Origin: Neodiprion pinetum
Taxonomy: Eukaryota; Arthropoda; Insecta; Hymenoptera; Diprionidae
Length of the DNA stretch: 64,000 bases
Direction: 5' to 3'
Assembly: GCF_021155775.2 (NCBI RefSeq)
Contig: NC_060234.1
Span: 26,468,026 to 26,532,025 of the forward strand
The notes below the pieces were generated by a model, which made no database searches, was not told the origin of the DNA, and saw only the letters and a program-made list of their open reading frames with translations. The translations under genes were made by a program, and so were the position numbers. Of this stretch, positions 36,401-48,847 are shown piece after piece (position 1 is the first letter of the stretch; every line of letters begins with the position of its first letter).

Positions 36401-39400
36401 TATAGAAACTAATTGCACTCACCCGAAACACCTGTTAATATATTTTATCGTATTCTCAATAAATTCCTTCAAAATTCTCTTCTTCCATAGGTATCAACGC
36501 CAGCAGGATACACAATATAATTCGTATAACGCGCGTATCGATAGATGGTTTATTTCGCTTGCACAGAACAAACAATTTTTCGATTTTTTCCTCAAATTCT
36601 ATTACCAACGTTGCAGCTCGATGAAAAATCTTGGACATATTTCTCCCGCAGAAACATTCAACGTTATACTCTTTACCTTCACGCATTGAATTATTTCCCC
36701 AGTGATCTCGGGAAACGTTTCATATTACTCCTGTATTTTCAACTGACTGTGACCAGATATATGCATATATAAGTATGAATAAATTGACACTCGTGCAAGG
36801 GCCGTGTGTTATTACTTATTATTGTCAGTTAATTGGCGTTATCGGAAATGTTTACATCACCAAAACTGCCTCTAATGAGAATATATTCTTCAACGTTTAG
36901 GCCCCACCAGGGTGTAAATCACCCCCCGAATCGCAGGGAGGAAGGATATACGACTTGTAATTATAAAATCGGTACCCCTTGCACGGATAGGAACGTGAAG
37001 TTTGCCGCGTAAGAATAAGAGGAGGGTGCGAGATGCAGGTCGAGATCACTTTAAGGGGAATATGAATTCAAGCCCGACATGATTTTTTTTCTCTTTCCTC
37101 GTACAGGTATAACTTCGTGTATTGTAGGTTTCATGAGAGGAGAAATATTCATCTTCAGATTTGAGGAATGCGTGGCGGAATAAGAGGAAGGGAAAACACG
37201 TGTTGACTGTGACAGGGCGGCGTATAAGGGGCGCTTATGAAAATCGGATGTAGAGAAAATCCTCGGCTGAACACCGGAGGAAACAAGTTTATATTTCAAA
37301 GGGGGGGGGGGGGGGGGGGGGGAAGAGGAGGAGAGGCGATCGAACGAGAGGAGAAGAGTCGAAGGGGATGCGGAGGAGGGCGAAAGATGAGCCGAAAGGA
37401 CATTGGGGCGTGGAAATGTAATAAAGCCAATATCGGGTGTGGAGCAGATTGGAAAATAACGGAATGGCGAGAAGGAGAGACGGGCGAGGCGGCGACAGAG
37501 TAACGGAAGCGGGACGAGAGGGGGCTGAAAGTGAGAACAAGAAAGAACGCCGCCGTGGCGGGTGGGTATAACCCACTTCAAACGAACCGAACTCGCGAAA
37601 CGAAGTAAGACAGAGGCAATCGAGATGGTGCGGGGACCTCAACGTGAGAGGAATAAACTGCAAAAACAACTCACCGAGAAGTGTTATTACGGCGCTTCGT
37701 GAAATGTAACTATTACCACACGGTTTGTTCTTTCTTCTCCTATTTCTTACAGCTAGAAGCACGAATACGTACATGTACCTATCCGAGAAGTCCAGAAAAT
37801 TTATTTTACCGCGCAGGTTGTCTTATCTTGGGTGAAATCCTTTAACAGGCCAGTGAATGATTTGTCTTTTACGACAATTACAACTCATTTTCAGCTTCGC
37901 AATGTCCGTTAAACGACCGGCTTGGTGAAACGGAAAATTATTAAGCAAGTCTCATGTACCTGATTCCATTGGCAATTTCGTAAATTCAATGTCATTTACC
38001 TCGTGAGTAATGAATATCAATTTTTTAAGTATAAACTGTGACTTTGGTAACGAGGTTTTCGTTGTTGTAACGCTTGTTTTTTAACAGTACGATACCATAG
38101 CCACCACTGATTGATCAGGTCCATGTGTGTTTGCTGTTACAGCATTTTGTTACGCTCACGTTTTATCGAGAGTGACTTCATTCGCACAAAACGAGTCAAC
38201 GAATCGAGAGGACGAATGTTTTTAACAGACAGATCGTGTTTTGAATGTATACGGATCAAAATGCAGTACGTCGTAATTTTTGCACTGCAACGGCGTGGTT
38301 AGCAATTCTGGACTACCTGATAGGGATCAAAAGACGTTGGTTATTTTCGCAGCTTACGATAAACCACAAAAAATCAAATTGAAAACATTTTATTGCGATA
38401 CGCAACTGCATCGATGAAACTGACGCGAATCGTTGTAAGCCTGTCTGTGCAGTGCTGTTCTTAACGAGAATTTTTGGGAAACACGATGAAATTTATGACA
38501 AACAGAGGATGAAATTATTGGCGGTTTTGAATTACCAAATTAATTGACGCCGCTGAAACCCAAGTGTTAGAAGCATCGCGACGGTGGAAATTTAAGCCCT
38601 TGTGTCGCTAAATTTAAACATCCATCAGCTTTTTCTCGTCCAAGTCGATTCAATTTTCAGTTACTAGAACCATGTACAGTACAGATCCGCAAAACTTTTA
38701 TACAACGATCACGTTCACGGTATTAGGCATCCCGTGAGAATTTTAAAACTCACACAATCTTCACCAACAAACGAGCAATAAATTTGAATAATAAAGTTTT
38801 TCGAGAACACGAAAATTGATACCGCGTTCGATTTCCTAAATCGTAGTTAAAATTACCAAAATCAATTGTTACGTTTTATTATAAAAGTTGAGTGCAAACG
38901 TCACTCAAAATTTTCGTACATCGGGAACATTTAAAATTTTTGTTTTTTTTTCTTTCTTCTTATATGTAACATAAAATTTAGTTCTCACGCGAGAAATGAC
39001 AGCAAAAACCGCGCAATGAAATCACAGGATGGGTGATTTGGTACAGAATCTTCCGTACATCCCGCGGCGTATCGAGCAGATAAAAAGTCGTGGGCAAAGT
39101 GGATTGATCCAAGACACCCTGTATAACTCAGTTGCGCAAGTACATCGTAAAAGCATGCTGAAAGTACGGTGTTCTAGTCGGGTGTGTCTAGCACCACTTC
39201 GACGATACTAAATTTAAAAGTAGGTCCATCCAACCGACACTAGTGTAAGATGATTTCGCGAGTTTCCTTTGCCAAGGGTTGCTTTATTCCCGCAGCTTGG
39301 TATCAACGCCTGTGAAGAGCACCTACTTCTCCAAGTACACACTCTGGGAATACTGACCACGGCCAGCTGTTTCAACGAATAACGGAGCCTCGACTGAACT

Positions 39401-42083
39401 ACGAAGGGAATGATAAAAGCTTGTTTCTAAAGAGTTACAAATGGGTAACATTTTTATAGTTGAAGAAAATTTCAGATTCAACCTCCGCACATTTCACAGT
39501 GATTTTTTTTTTTTCCACCTTATACAGGTTCTTTTCACATCCGTTATTACATTCGCGTCTTGTCGCAAATCCCTGCACAGTTGGAACAAAAATATAGCCA
39601 TTCCTAGACGCGTCCCAAAAGTACTTGCTGCCCTTGGCACGATGCTTCGAGACCACCTCGCGCATCTCATGGCTTAGAGACGTATGCCTTCGGGGAAATT
39701 TTCTCATGAAACGGTAACGGAGTGGCAAGTTTTGTCACATAATCCAAAACCCAAATCCCACTTAGCCTCGGCTGCTTTCACGCCTTTCAGCCTCTTTCGC
39801 TCCGTGATAAGAAAAGTTTATCGGTCAGAGGCTTCGAGGCAATGGTCAAAAAGGATCGAAATATTGGCTCGGATTGACTTTCTTTCGATTCGATTTTCAA
39901 ACAGTGCAACATTTCCTTAGACTCAAAAACATGAAAACTCCACCCGTCACTGCATCCAGAATTGTCAGCGAAAAATGTTAATTCTGAACTGGAAACGGTA
40001 CAAAAACCAATTGAAAAAATGTACATGTTAAAGAAGTGACGTTAACATCCGAAACTTCAATTTGTAAAACAAGCAGATGCGTAGGATGAAGCTTTCGGGT
40101 TTGAGCTTCAAGTCTCATGTATACCGACTAACAGTTTGAGAAACTCCTTAATTTCTACGGCTCGTATCCCCTTAACTTCAGGATCAAGTCGTGGCTTGAT
40201 TATTTCCGAGGTTGGATTCCGGCTTGAAATCCGTATAATGAGCACTTGCTATGTTAATAAAATTCCTTAACTACGATGCCGGCTAAGCGAATGATGAAAC
40301 AATCTTAAGAGTTATACTAAAAATATCTATAGGTATAATTTTAGGATCTAACGCGACGTTTTCATGAAATTCTTCCAACTGATGGCCAAATTCGCGTTTC
40401 ACGCGCAACGCGATTCCACTATAGATCCAATAACATTTGTAAACCGCACTTATAGCTGATACTACGTCATTTCACGATCGTTGGGCACGATAAAGTTTAG
40501 TCTCAAAACTACCGTAACGGGGGACGCAGTTCGCAAAGGGTTCGACTAAGCGGTGGCAATAAGAACCCCGGTTTTGCAGAGAAAAGTTAGACCGCGAAAC
40601 GGTAAATAAATAAATCCCGATATGTACCGGACTCGTGAACCAGGAAAAATTCGATCTGGTTACAGGTTTATTGACAAATTGCTTTAAATAATCTGTTCTC
40701 ACATTATTTTCAAATTCATTTACAACTCACAAAATATGCTTAGTATAACGATTCAAACAAGGTAAAGTTAGGTAAAGCTTCAAGCGCTTCGAAGTAGTGT
40801 AATTTTTAGATCTCATAATGAAATACACGTGCCTGAGCTTATCTACGGACTAAAGAGAGTCTACGAGCACTTTATTAAATGAGAATTAATAGTGGCGACA
40901 AAATAAGAAGCCGCGAGAACGAGAACGTGAATATAGTTAATGTAATCCGGGTCTATTAGCGATTGCAACTAGGTGTAATTGGATTTATTATTCAAGTAGT
41001 AATTAGATTAGTATAATTGTAATGAATTTGAAAGCTAGAAAGTCGAGTATTTCACTTCTTCCTCTTTTCAAATTATGTATTTTGTTTGAGTATATGTGTG
41101 AGAAATGCATACCGGCGATAATTTCGAATCAGAAGTAAACGGAAATTAATGTGTATCAAGTTTCACTGTGATTCTGATTCGTGTGAAGTAATATATTTCA
41201 GACAAGGCGTAAGGTCAAACAAATCAAGTTTTGCTCCTGTTAATGATTACAAAGGAAAACTTAAAATATTTGCATATGAGCTAAACAGATTGTTTGAAAT
41301 AACGGAATAAATGACAAATTCCAATCTCATAAAATCACCATCGCTCTCGGATGTCAGAAACAACTCTACCAGCGTTAATCTATCCAACACATATTTCCAC
41401 GGAAACTTAATGACCATGAGAGTGGAGCGTGTTGAGTCGAATGAAAATCTGGAAACAAGTAGTTCCTTTTACGTTCAGCGTTGACAGTTTGAAACTACGC
41501 AAACTCGGTTCATCCAAGAAACGCGAGTCTAATTGTTAGGGCATTTTCTCGTGGATACGTCGATGTAACCATGAAGCCATTTATTGTTTTCATAAAATAA
41601 ATCTATCTCCTCATTAATCACCAATTTCCCACGTAGAAATGAAAGTAATTTCGTCCGTTGCTTCCGTGTGATAAAATCAACGCACACAAAGTTCCAATAA
41701 CTCGATACAAGGCTTAGGTATATATACGCCACAGTTACATTTCAACACCCTGTATGTAGACGATGCCCTCTCCGCGGTTTCGCATCCCGGTGGACCGCCA
41801 ATTACGCCCCTATTACTCGAGTAATTAATATCCGATATCCCCAATATTTGTCCCCGATCCCTTTCCGTACCGCAAAGCTGGCTGGCTAAAGTCTACGAAT
41901 CAAATGATAGCCTTTATTATACACGAGACATTGAAAACATCTGAGCAATTCTTTTCGGCCGAGTAGAAAACGTTAAGGAAAATTCCCAAGGTGTAACTTA
42001 TAGATTTTTTTTCTTTGTTCCGCGATATGTTATTGCGCATTAAAAAATATTACAGGCAGTCTTTTACGTGCCAATTCGACCGT
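33405..42083. other. Long stretch without a convincing exon
   Basis: No exon box has strong signals on both sides. Near 37749 on the minus strand a start (MYVFVLLA before GTAAGA) is preceded by its own acceptor-like tract but has a poor Kozak context. 37200-37570 is GC- and purine-rich and holds a 22-base G run. CACCCTGTAT occurs near 39114 and again near 41747, a motif often seen at the ends of decayed arthropod transposons, but no element could be delimited. Nothing else was seen. Confidence 0.45.
37301..37322 (+). repeat. Poly-G run of 22
   Basis: Twenty-two consecutive G, followed by a G/A-rich purine tract to about 37505. It can form G-quadruplexes and is error-prone in sequencing, so its exact length is uncertain. 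The open frames on both strands here (poly-Gly, poly-Pro) are artefacts. Confidence 0.9.
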
Positions 42084-42087
42084 TTAA

Positions 42088-42245
42088 CGGGCAAAGACCA
42101 CCCCTAAAGTTTTCCCCAAAAATCGTTGCTCACAATTTCTCGATGATGACGTCAAATTTATTGTTAAAACCAATCGGACATTATTCACTATCGGGGTTGC
42201 ATCCTTTAGTTTTTGGGGATAAATTTTGGGCGTGGTTTTTACCCA
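42088..42245. mobile_element. Short TIR element (MITE), possibly piggyBac-type
   Basis: The left end reads (TTAA)CGGGCAAAGACCACCCC and the reverse complement of the right end reads (TTCAA)TGGGTAAAAACCACGCC. The repeats continue through CCCCAAAAA on both sides, about 35 bp with several mismatches. The flanking TTAA (42084-42087) and TTCA-like bases on the other side fit a decayed TTAA target site, as used by piggyBac elements. About 158 bp and non-coding. The 176-codon frame starting at 42068 runs through the element and beyond and is not considered a gene. Confidence 0.5.
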
Positions 42246-42689
42246 TTGAATGGCTAAACAAAGACGCAAGAAATATGTGTCTACAACATATCATAGAACG
42301 AAGAAAATCAGTGCACAAGGTACACCTCGGGTACTTTCATTGTGAGTGCCAGAGAAAAAGCAGCGGCTTCCTCGTTGCAGCCGAATATAGAAGAGAATGG
42401 CTATATTATCTTCGAGTGAAGAGTCTTTTCTCTGTTTTATGTTGTTATTATCAAGCCGATGCTCATAAAAGGAAGGAAGCAATTAATGTTCTTTGCACAA
42501 AACATTCGCGGCTTGGTTCTAACGGAGATGAAGGAAGTGCACGCTTTGGCGCCTTCCCTTCCTTTCGCTGCAGGTCATGTCCTGCAGCGGCCATCTAGAA
42601 GTATCTAGTCACTTCTCTCGTCCCAGGGGGTTAAATCCGACGCGAGGCAATTTTTCTTGCCCAGAGTCCCGCTCGGCATCAACCCTTAC

Positions 42690-42725
42690 CTTACACAATG
42701 CCTCGGGGGCCTTCTTCTCGAGAGG
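42690..42725 (-). CDS. Candidate 36-nt micro-exon, minus strand
   Basis: Strong acceptor (cactcttgcacttatctag) and donor (TGTAAG before GTAAGG) on the minus strand enclose 36 nt. From phase 0 it reads PLEKKAPEALCK and exits in phase 0; one alternative frame is also open. The surrounding 42500-42730 is a little more GC-rich than its neighbours. The phase matches 55168-55237 upstream and 23011-23207 downstream. Unrecognised. Confidence 0.33.
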
Positions 42726-45700
42726 CTAGATAAGTGCAAGAGTGAGAAGGCACGCCGGAAAATGGAAGATCAGGATTGAAATTCCTGCCTCCTCCGGTAC
42801 GGTAAAGTCCAGGAGCGATTTCCGCATAATGTAAAAAAAAAAAAAAAACAGATATTTCCAAACATACGCTTCCGGTTCCAAACTTTGATTACTGAAGCGT
42901 CGATCCATGCACCAAATTTCGGACGCCCGATGAATTGCGTAAACACACGGAATGTGTTATAACGCAATACGTTTGATACATTGAGGTAATTTCAAAGCAA
43001 TCAACTTCCGTCCGATTGGCTCGGCGACCTTAATACAATTAATCACGTGCAACATAAAACACCTGTATTGCGGTGATTTCGGGTGTGTTGCGTGGTTGAA
43101 ATTTTGAGCCGAAAACCGAAATAGACGTTTCGCAAAAATGGGCGAGCGGAAATTTGGCGTGAAAATCTGGAGGTTTCGAGTGCCGCTAAATTTGTTTGCT
43201 TTTGCTTGTTTGGGTGAAATTGTAATCTCAGGTTTACACACGCGTCGTAACGCATGACCCACCCCCGCTTCTTCCGGGCGGTGACCGGTCTTTTTCGCTG
43301 AGCCCTCGTATAAGCATGATACTTCAGACTTCAGAGCCTAAGCCCAGCCATACTTTATGCGGCAGTGCAAACAGACGTTTCTATTCCACATCCCTTACAC
43401 TATGGGAGTGTAAACAAGGTCTGAAAGCTCCTTGGTTTGCGTCGGAATTCATTATTTATCAAAACAGATGTACCCATAAAACGTATTCAAGCGATATCCG
43501 AGAACGATATTATTTGCCAATCTAATACATTCGAGGCAAGATGTTGTTCCTAGAGTGAAACCGTTTACGGCTTCAATATCTTTGCTTTTTTAATATCGTC
43601 GAGGATAATGTTTAAACCAATGATGGAATACATATTCATTCGATGATGAATGTGTACCGGTGAATAAAGATGAATTTTTGCCGCAGTGAATTTTTTCCAT
43701 TTTCCGACACATCCACCTAACGGAGAAAATAACCGTCCAGAAATTCTTCGTATACCAATAATAATATCATCTGTTTTTATAAGAAACAGGGAAGTGGTGC
43801 ATGAATCAGGCTTCTATTTTATATACATTAGCGTATTATAATGTTTATTTGTTTTTGCGATACGTTATATTCTATCATGATAGTTATATGCACAATTGAG
43901 AAAAATAATATAGAATTTATTATAGACACGAGCTCTCTGGGGTGGAATAATCAATAGAAAATGCGAGCGAGTGCAAGATTTCTTATTTCCATGAGATCAA
44001 GATATTCATATATGCGCGAACAATACATTAATATTACATTACTACAGACCTGAGACCAGGTGGATAATTATTTTGCGAAAGAGATCAGTATATAATATAA
44101 CTTGGACAAAAAGAAAGAATGTAAATTTTAAATTGTATAAAGTCAAAAGAACAATAAGAGATAATTAGAAATTTGTTCGTAATAACTTGTATGGCTTTAA
44201 TCCACATCGAAAAGGATTTGATTAAGTTGCAATAAATAACAGGTTCTTGACTCACTTAGTAAATTAAATATACAATATGGTACGACGATATGGTTAAAAC
44301 ATGAAGCAAGACGCCAGTTGCAATAATCGCCCTGCTCCGTAGAACAACGTCAGAGAACAGATTGCGGTATGGAACCCATGGCTCAAAGCTTACTGTCTCA
44401 TTAACCACCTTAGCTAATAAATAAAACTGGATTTACCGTGCGAAAATTTTTGCCATTGGGCATACAAGTAAGCCTTGAAACTCCGATGAGTTAAAGCCGA
44501 GCTTTATTTATTTCGAAAGTTACGCACAGTATTTTTTACACGGATTGATTTCACATGGCTCTGTATTTGAATAATTATTGCTCGATGTCAAGTATAAAAA
44601 TCGCTGAAACCAAGCGTCTGGTCCTATTTTTTACTACTTATTTCAACAATCGATAAATCGAATTTTCATAATTAGAGTCTGTAATCGTAACGAAAGAAGT
44701 TATTTAGGTACCGCCAAAGTCAGGTATCACAAATTTTCGGTTTAAATTATATGTACACGTAACATGAAAGGTCAGGAGGTCCTGTTAACGGAATTACGTC
44801 GAAGGCAAGCTATTCTCTATATATTGAAGGTCTGAGGCCTTTAGCAGATGGTAAATTGGTACCATGTTCAAGCCGGCAGCACCAAAAGCGTCGAAAGGTC
44901 GATCCGATTCTGACCTAGATTAAACTACAAAGGCAATCAAATAATTGTTATTACTCCGTATTATCTGCTTAATTTAACAATTTTCCAGTTCATAGAAAAC
45001 AGAACTGCAGGTGTTCGTAATTAATTCGCAAATAATTTACAGTGCATGGTATCGACGCGTATGCGTCTACGTAATATCTGTATGTGTGTCGCGTTATACG
45101 ACACTGGGCGTTATGCAGAATTTTACGTGGGAATTTGAAACAACCCCTTCACTATTCGCAGTACTGCAGATGAAATTTTCGAGGATTTGGCTCACAGAGA
45201 TGCATAGCACTCTAAATACATCGAGAGAAGGGGGAATTAAATTTGGGCTCCTATCTTGTCGGTAAAACTATGCGATGGGCCAAAATTTCAATGCCTATAT
45301 TACTATCGGCACACATATAACCCCTTAGGTTGTTTTACACAGCTAATATCTGCAGCCTGAATATTTGTTATATAGTTTCTAACTCTGATTGTAAACTGTT
45401 GTCGACATTCAGCAGCTGTACTCGTTTATAAGAATGGGATGCTGGTGTCGCTTAAATTTTTATTTCTATAACACGAGTGAGAACTAAAAAATTTACGGTA
45501 TTCAAAGGATTTAATTCAATCGAACGAAATCTTTTATTGCAGACAAATTAATGAACTAAATTCTGCCAAAGAAACATATAAGTTTGTGAGAGTAAAAGAA
45601 CTTCGCTGATTTGAGTAAACATTTATGTATAGCAGTTAAACTTTCTAATGAATTTATATACAACTTAATTCATCTAGTTTTTTCCAGAAACTTCGTTTTT

Positions 45701-46923
45701 CACTGAGGCAAAAGTTTTCTGTGTTTAATAAATATACGACTTCTAACCGGTGTATTAGGGTGTATTGAAAAACCTCGTTTTTGAATTCCGACAACGACTG
45801 GTATGGAAAATGTCAGTCTTGACAAAAAAATAAAGTGGTTTCAAAAATAAAGTGGTCTACCCCTCGCCCCCGTTGAGACAGTAATGTAAACCTCAAAGAG
45901 TAACTTTTCTATATCATAACTAGCTCTTATTTAAACCCTAAATTATAACAATATGTATAATGCTTCCTAGGTAAAACCGGAAATGGTTTGTCCACCAACT
46001 TCACATTGTAAAAGTTTATACACCGCACGTAAGTCACCAGCAGCTACAGATCTGCAAACTTCAACGTGATTTCGCCGCCATAAAACTGCAGATCGTTATT
46101 ATACTTGTTCAGCAGTTTAATACAATGTTCACTGAGGTGGATAAGTTTTCTGAACCAAACGATTGATTGATTCGTAGTTTGATAGATTGATTTATAGATT
46201 GAATCTTTATTATACCCTTGTCATCTCGTAGCATACCTATGTCAAGAACCGAAATACAAGGTGACAGGCGAATAAATAAAAATAACAATTCAACAGTAAA
46301 ACTGAAAGTATGAATAAGGTAAGGTTAAGATGGAATGAAGAAGTGCTAAAGTGAGGAGGATATACTGTTCGGTATACGACGGTGGAAAAGAGGATAGAGA
46401 AGAAAAAAGGGGGAGAAGGAAGAAAATAGAAGAGAAAAAAGAAAGGCGCCAGTAGGGGTGAAAAGGGAATAGAAATGGATGAAGGAAATTAATTGCACGA
46501 ATGGCAGCTGGAAGTAAAGCTAATTTACAGAGGTTAGGATGAAAATGATAAATAACACCAAAGTCAGAAATGATAGTTGCGAAACATAAAGAAGATCATG
46601 CAACATTCGCTAAAATCACTCAATTTTTTTTTTCCTCTTCAACAATGCAGCTTTATCGAATACTTTCACCATTTTTTTCCACTATCCTCGTCGACATTGA
46701 GAAACGATGAGTAAATTGCAGGTAAAAAAAAAATTGTTCTCAAGTAAGATAAAATTTTTTATTTCCCTGTCAATTTTGCTCCTTAAATACAAACAAAGAG
46801 GAGGAAAAATACAGGGGCGGGATTTTGAGCTATCGGATCTGAAGTAAAATGGTAACTAAGGGAACGGATTCGATCCTCCGCGACGGAAAATGCACTTCGG
46901 GATGAAGCGGTACCTACGTTTAC
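42726..46923. other. Non-coding stretch
   Basis: A poly-A run lies at about 42834-42848. AT-rich DNA follows. A plus-strand acceptor near 45686 (attcatctagttttttccag) is followed by 26 open codons, a stop and an AATAAA within them, too weak to call. The pair ataaagtggt...ataaagtggt near 45830-45865 is a short direct repeat. A degenerate GATT/GATAGATT repeat lies at about 46160-46205 and a polypurine tract at 46384-46445. Confidence 0.45.
46384..46445. repeat. Polypurine tract
   Basis: About 60 bases that are almost all A and G on the plus strand, with only two T interruptions. Confidence 0.7.
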
Positions 46924-46958
46924 TGGATGCTGGATGCTGGATGCTGGATGCTGGATGC
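46924..46958. repeat. 7-bp minisatellite TGGATGC x5
   Basis: Five exact tandem copies of TGGATGC. Three units equal seven codons, so the minus-strand frames show a repeated SSIQHPA peptide; this is a by-product of the repeat and not evidence of coding. Confidence 0.9.
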
Positions 46959-47127
46959 TCGGCACTCGCAGCATCATCCGATGTGCGCGATGCTCTGATT
47001 AGATTATACGTTATTAGGGCGTTATTCATCGCGGAAATCAATGCCACGTCTTAATCACCGGAGGCGCGAAGACGGTTTACCCCGTATATACTCGACGCCG
47101 TATACGAACGTATACACAGGTTTCATG

Positions 47128-47144
47128 CCCCCCCCCCCCCCCCC
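47128..47144 (+). repeat. Poly-C run of 17
   Basis: Seventeen consecutive C on the plus strand, the opposite orientation to the G run at 37301. Confidence 0.9.
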
Positions 47145-47403
47145 ATCTCGCGGGATGCCCCAGTTTACTGTATAATTATACCCGTCTAACAATGCGACAG
47201 CTTAATTGCGATTGCGCTTCGTACTGTAACTCAGTTTGCCGTTTGTATAAGCGGCTAACACGAAACTCGAATACTACAGGCCTGTAAAAATCGGCACACC
47301 CGTTCATTCCCATAAGCGAATACCCGAACAATTTATAAAAACGAAAGTCAACCGCAAAGCTTCAACTTATAACACCGGATTTGTGGATCATCAGCTTTCC
47401 CAG

Positions 47404-47513
47404 GAATTTCTAATCGCCCGATACCAGCGCTCGGTTATGTCGCGAAGAAGCTTGCGATGCTGAAAGCAAATTCAGCCAGAATATATACGCCTGAGAAAGT
47501 AACCGGCATTTAA
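47404..47513 (+). CDS. Weak candidate 3' terminal exon, plus strand
   Basis: An acceptor (ggatcatcagctttcccag) is followed from phase 1 by 35 open codons reading RPIPALGYVAKKLAMLKANS then ARIYTPEKVTGI and a TAA at 47511. The codons are moderately GC-rich at third positions. No nearby polyadenylation signal was noted. The family is not recognised and the other strand is also open here, so coding status is doubtful. Confidence 0.2.
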
Positions 47514-48804
47514 TCACGTGCAGCCCACCTCTCGATAATGGTGGATAATACGTTTTACGCATAATTTTCTGGTTTTGCTGAAACGTATATTGTAAGGATA
47601 AAAAATTTATCAGCAAATCGTTACTACGCGTGGCTAGTAAAAATTTGGCTGATCATTGAAGCTGGAAATGAAGCGTTGGTCGCTTTAAGGGACTTAGGCA
47701 GGCTGCAAGTAAATCGAGGAACTATCTAATAACAGGTTGAAAAATTGGGAAGCACGTAATTTGAAGCAATTAACTGCCGCGCCTGTTCGCTCGCAAGCCT
47801 TGAGAACCGGTGTGCAATTAACGTCGCTCATTTGCATTTATACTGGACAGTTCCACCCTTAGTCGGAGCATCTGAGAGTCAGTTACTGCGTTATCGGTAC
47901 GGTTAGTTGGCATAGCCGAGCTAATTACAGGGTATTAGATGACAAAGTTACTCCATAATCCTAAACTCAAAAACGTCTAATTCTCGCCCCGAGAGTTCCA
48001 ACAGCCACGATGTCAGTCATATTATTCTGGTTACAGGTGACATTCCAGTTCCGTAAACATTTTCCTACGATCTCGTTCGAAAATATTCCATTTCTGCTCT
48101 AGCATTGCAACGTGCTATTCAATTGTTGAACGAATTCACGGCTATGGTTTGATCAATTAAAAGCCGGTGTAGTTGTTGCATTTGGCAAAATGAGAACAGT
48201 AAATTGGATTCGCAATTATGGTAAAAAATTCTACGTACTCGTGCCTGGCTTGTATAGCACGACTTTAATAACGCGTGTTAAATTGGCCGAGTGTATGTAT
48301 AGTACATGCAACACTCGCTCCACCTTCTTCTCTCTCTCGTTTTCTTTCACTCTCAAGGGTAACTTTCAAGGGAAATTCACCGCATGCATTCCAGGGACAG
48401 ACGCGGAACGACCGCTCTAACTCAATCCCTTCCTCATCACCGAGCGCGTATTCTCTTTGCCAGGCTCGCACTGCCGTATCTCATTACGCGTAAACCGGAT
48501 TAGCATAGAAAATGTTGGGCACACCTCAATGAACGTAATTCTGGGAAAAGGAGCTGCGTTGCAGTTGAATTTCGAAACTATCCACCTGCACGAGATATCG
48601 AATAGATCATCGAGCTTTTCGCTGTTTCACAGGTTCTCATAATCGAATGCGGATTCGAATTTCAATCATAATCACTATTACGTACAATGGAAGAAAATTC
48701 CCTTCTGTGACTAGCTCACTCAGTTTGCGACTTGTTCCATATCGCTTATTATCGTTACTCTCCTCGTTACGGTAAAACGGAGGCGTTTTTTTCTATCCAC
48801 ACAG
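47514..48804. other. Non-coding stretch
   Basis: No supported exon and no repeat of note. A CT-rich stretch lies at about 48320-48350. Confidence 0.5.
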
Positions 48805-48847
48805 TCCATAAGAAAATGCCAAGTATCAAGTTAACACATCTTCGCAG
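48805..48847 (+). CDS. Candidate 43-nt exon, plus strand
   Basis: A very strong acceptor (ggcgtttttttctatccacacag) and a donor (TCGCAG before GTAAAA). One frame is open (entry phase 1, exit phase 2): HKKMPSIKLTHLR, with an internal ATG in a good context (A at -3), so it could also be a start exon beginning MPSIKLTHLR. Its exit phase fits an internal acceptor inside the 51402 exon (after ttatttcag at 51430), which would make the 51402 ATG and this exon alternative starts of one plus-strand gene. This is inference only. Confidence 0.27.

Noticed and set aside
37051..37774. Long overlapping minus-strand frames
   Set aside because: They span the G run and purine tract, giving poly-Pro and Ser-rich artefacts caused by a low stop frequency.
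42068..42598. 176-codon open frame, plus strand
   Set aside because: It runs through a short transposon and into unrelated DNA, has no recognisable motif, and its length is within chance expectation for 64 kb read in six frames.
46900..47000. Repeated SSIQHPA peptide in the minus frames
   Set aside because: A direct consequence of the 7-bp DNA repeat; not a protein repeat.
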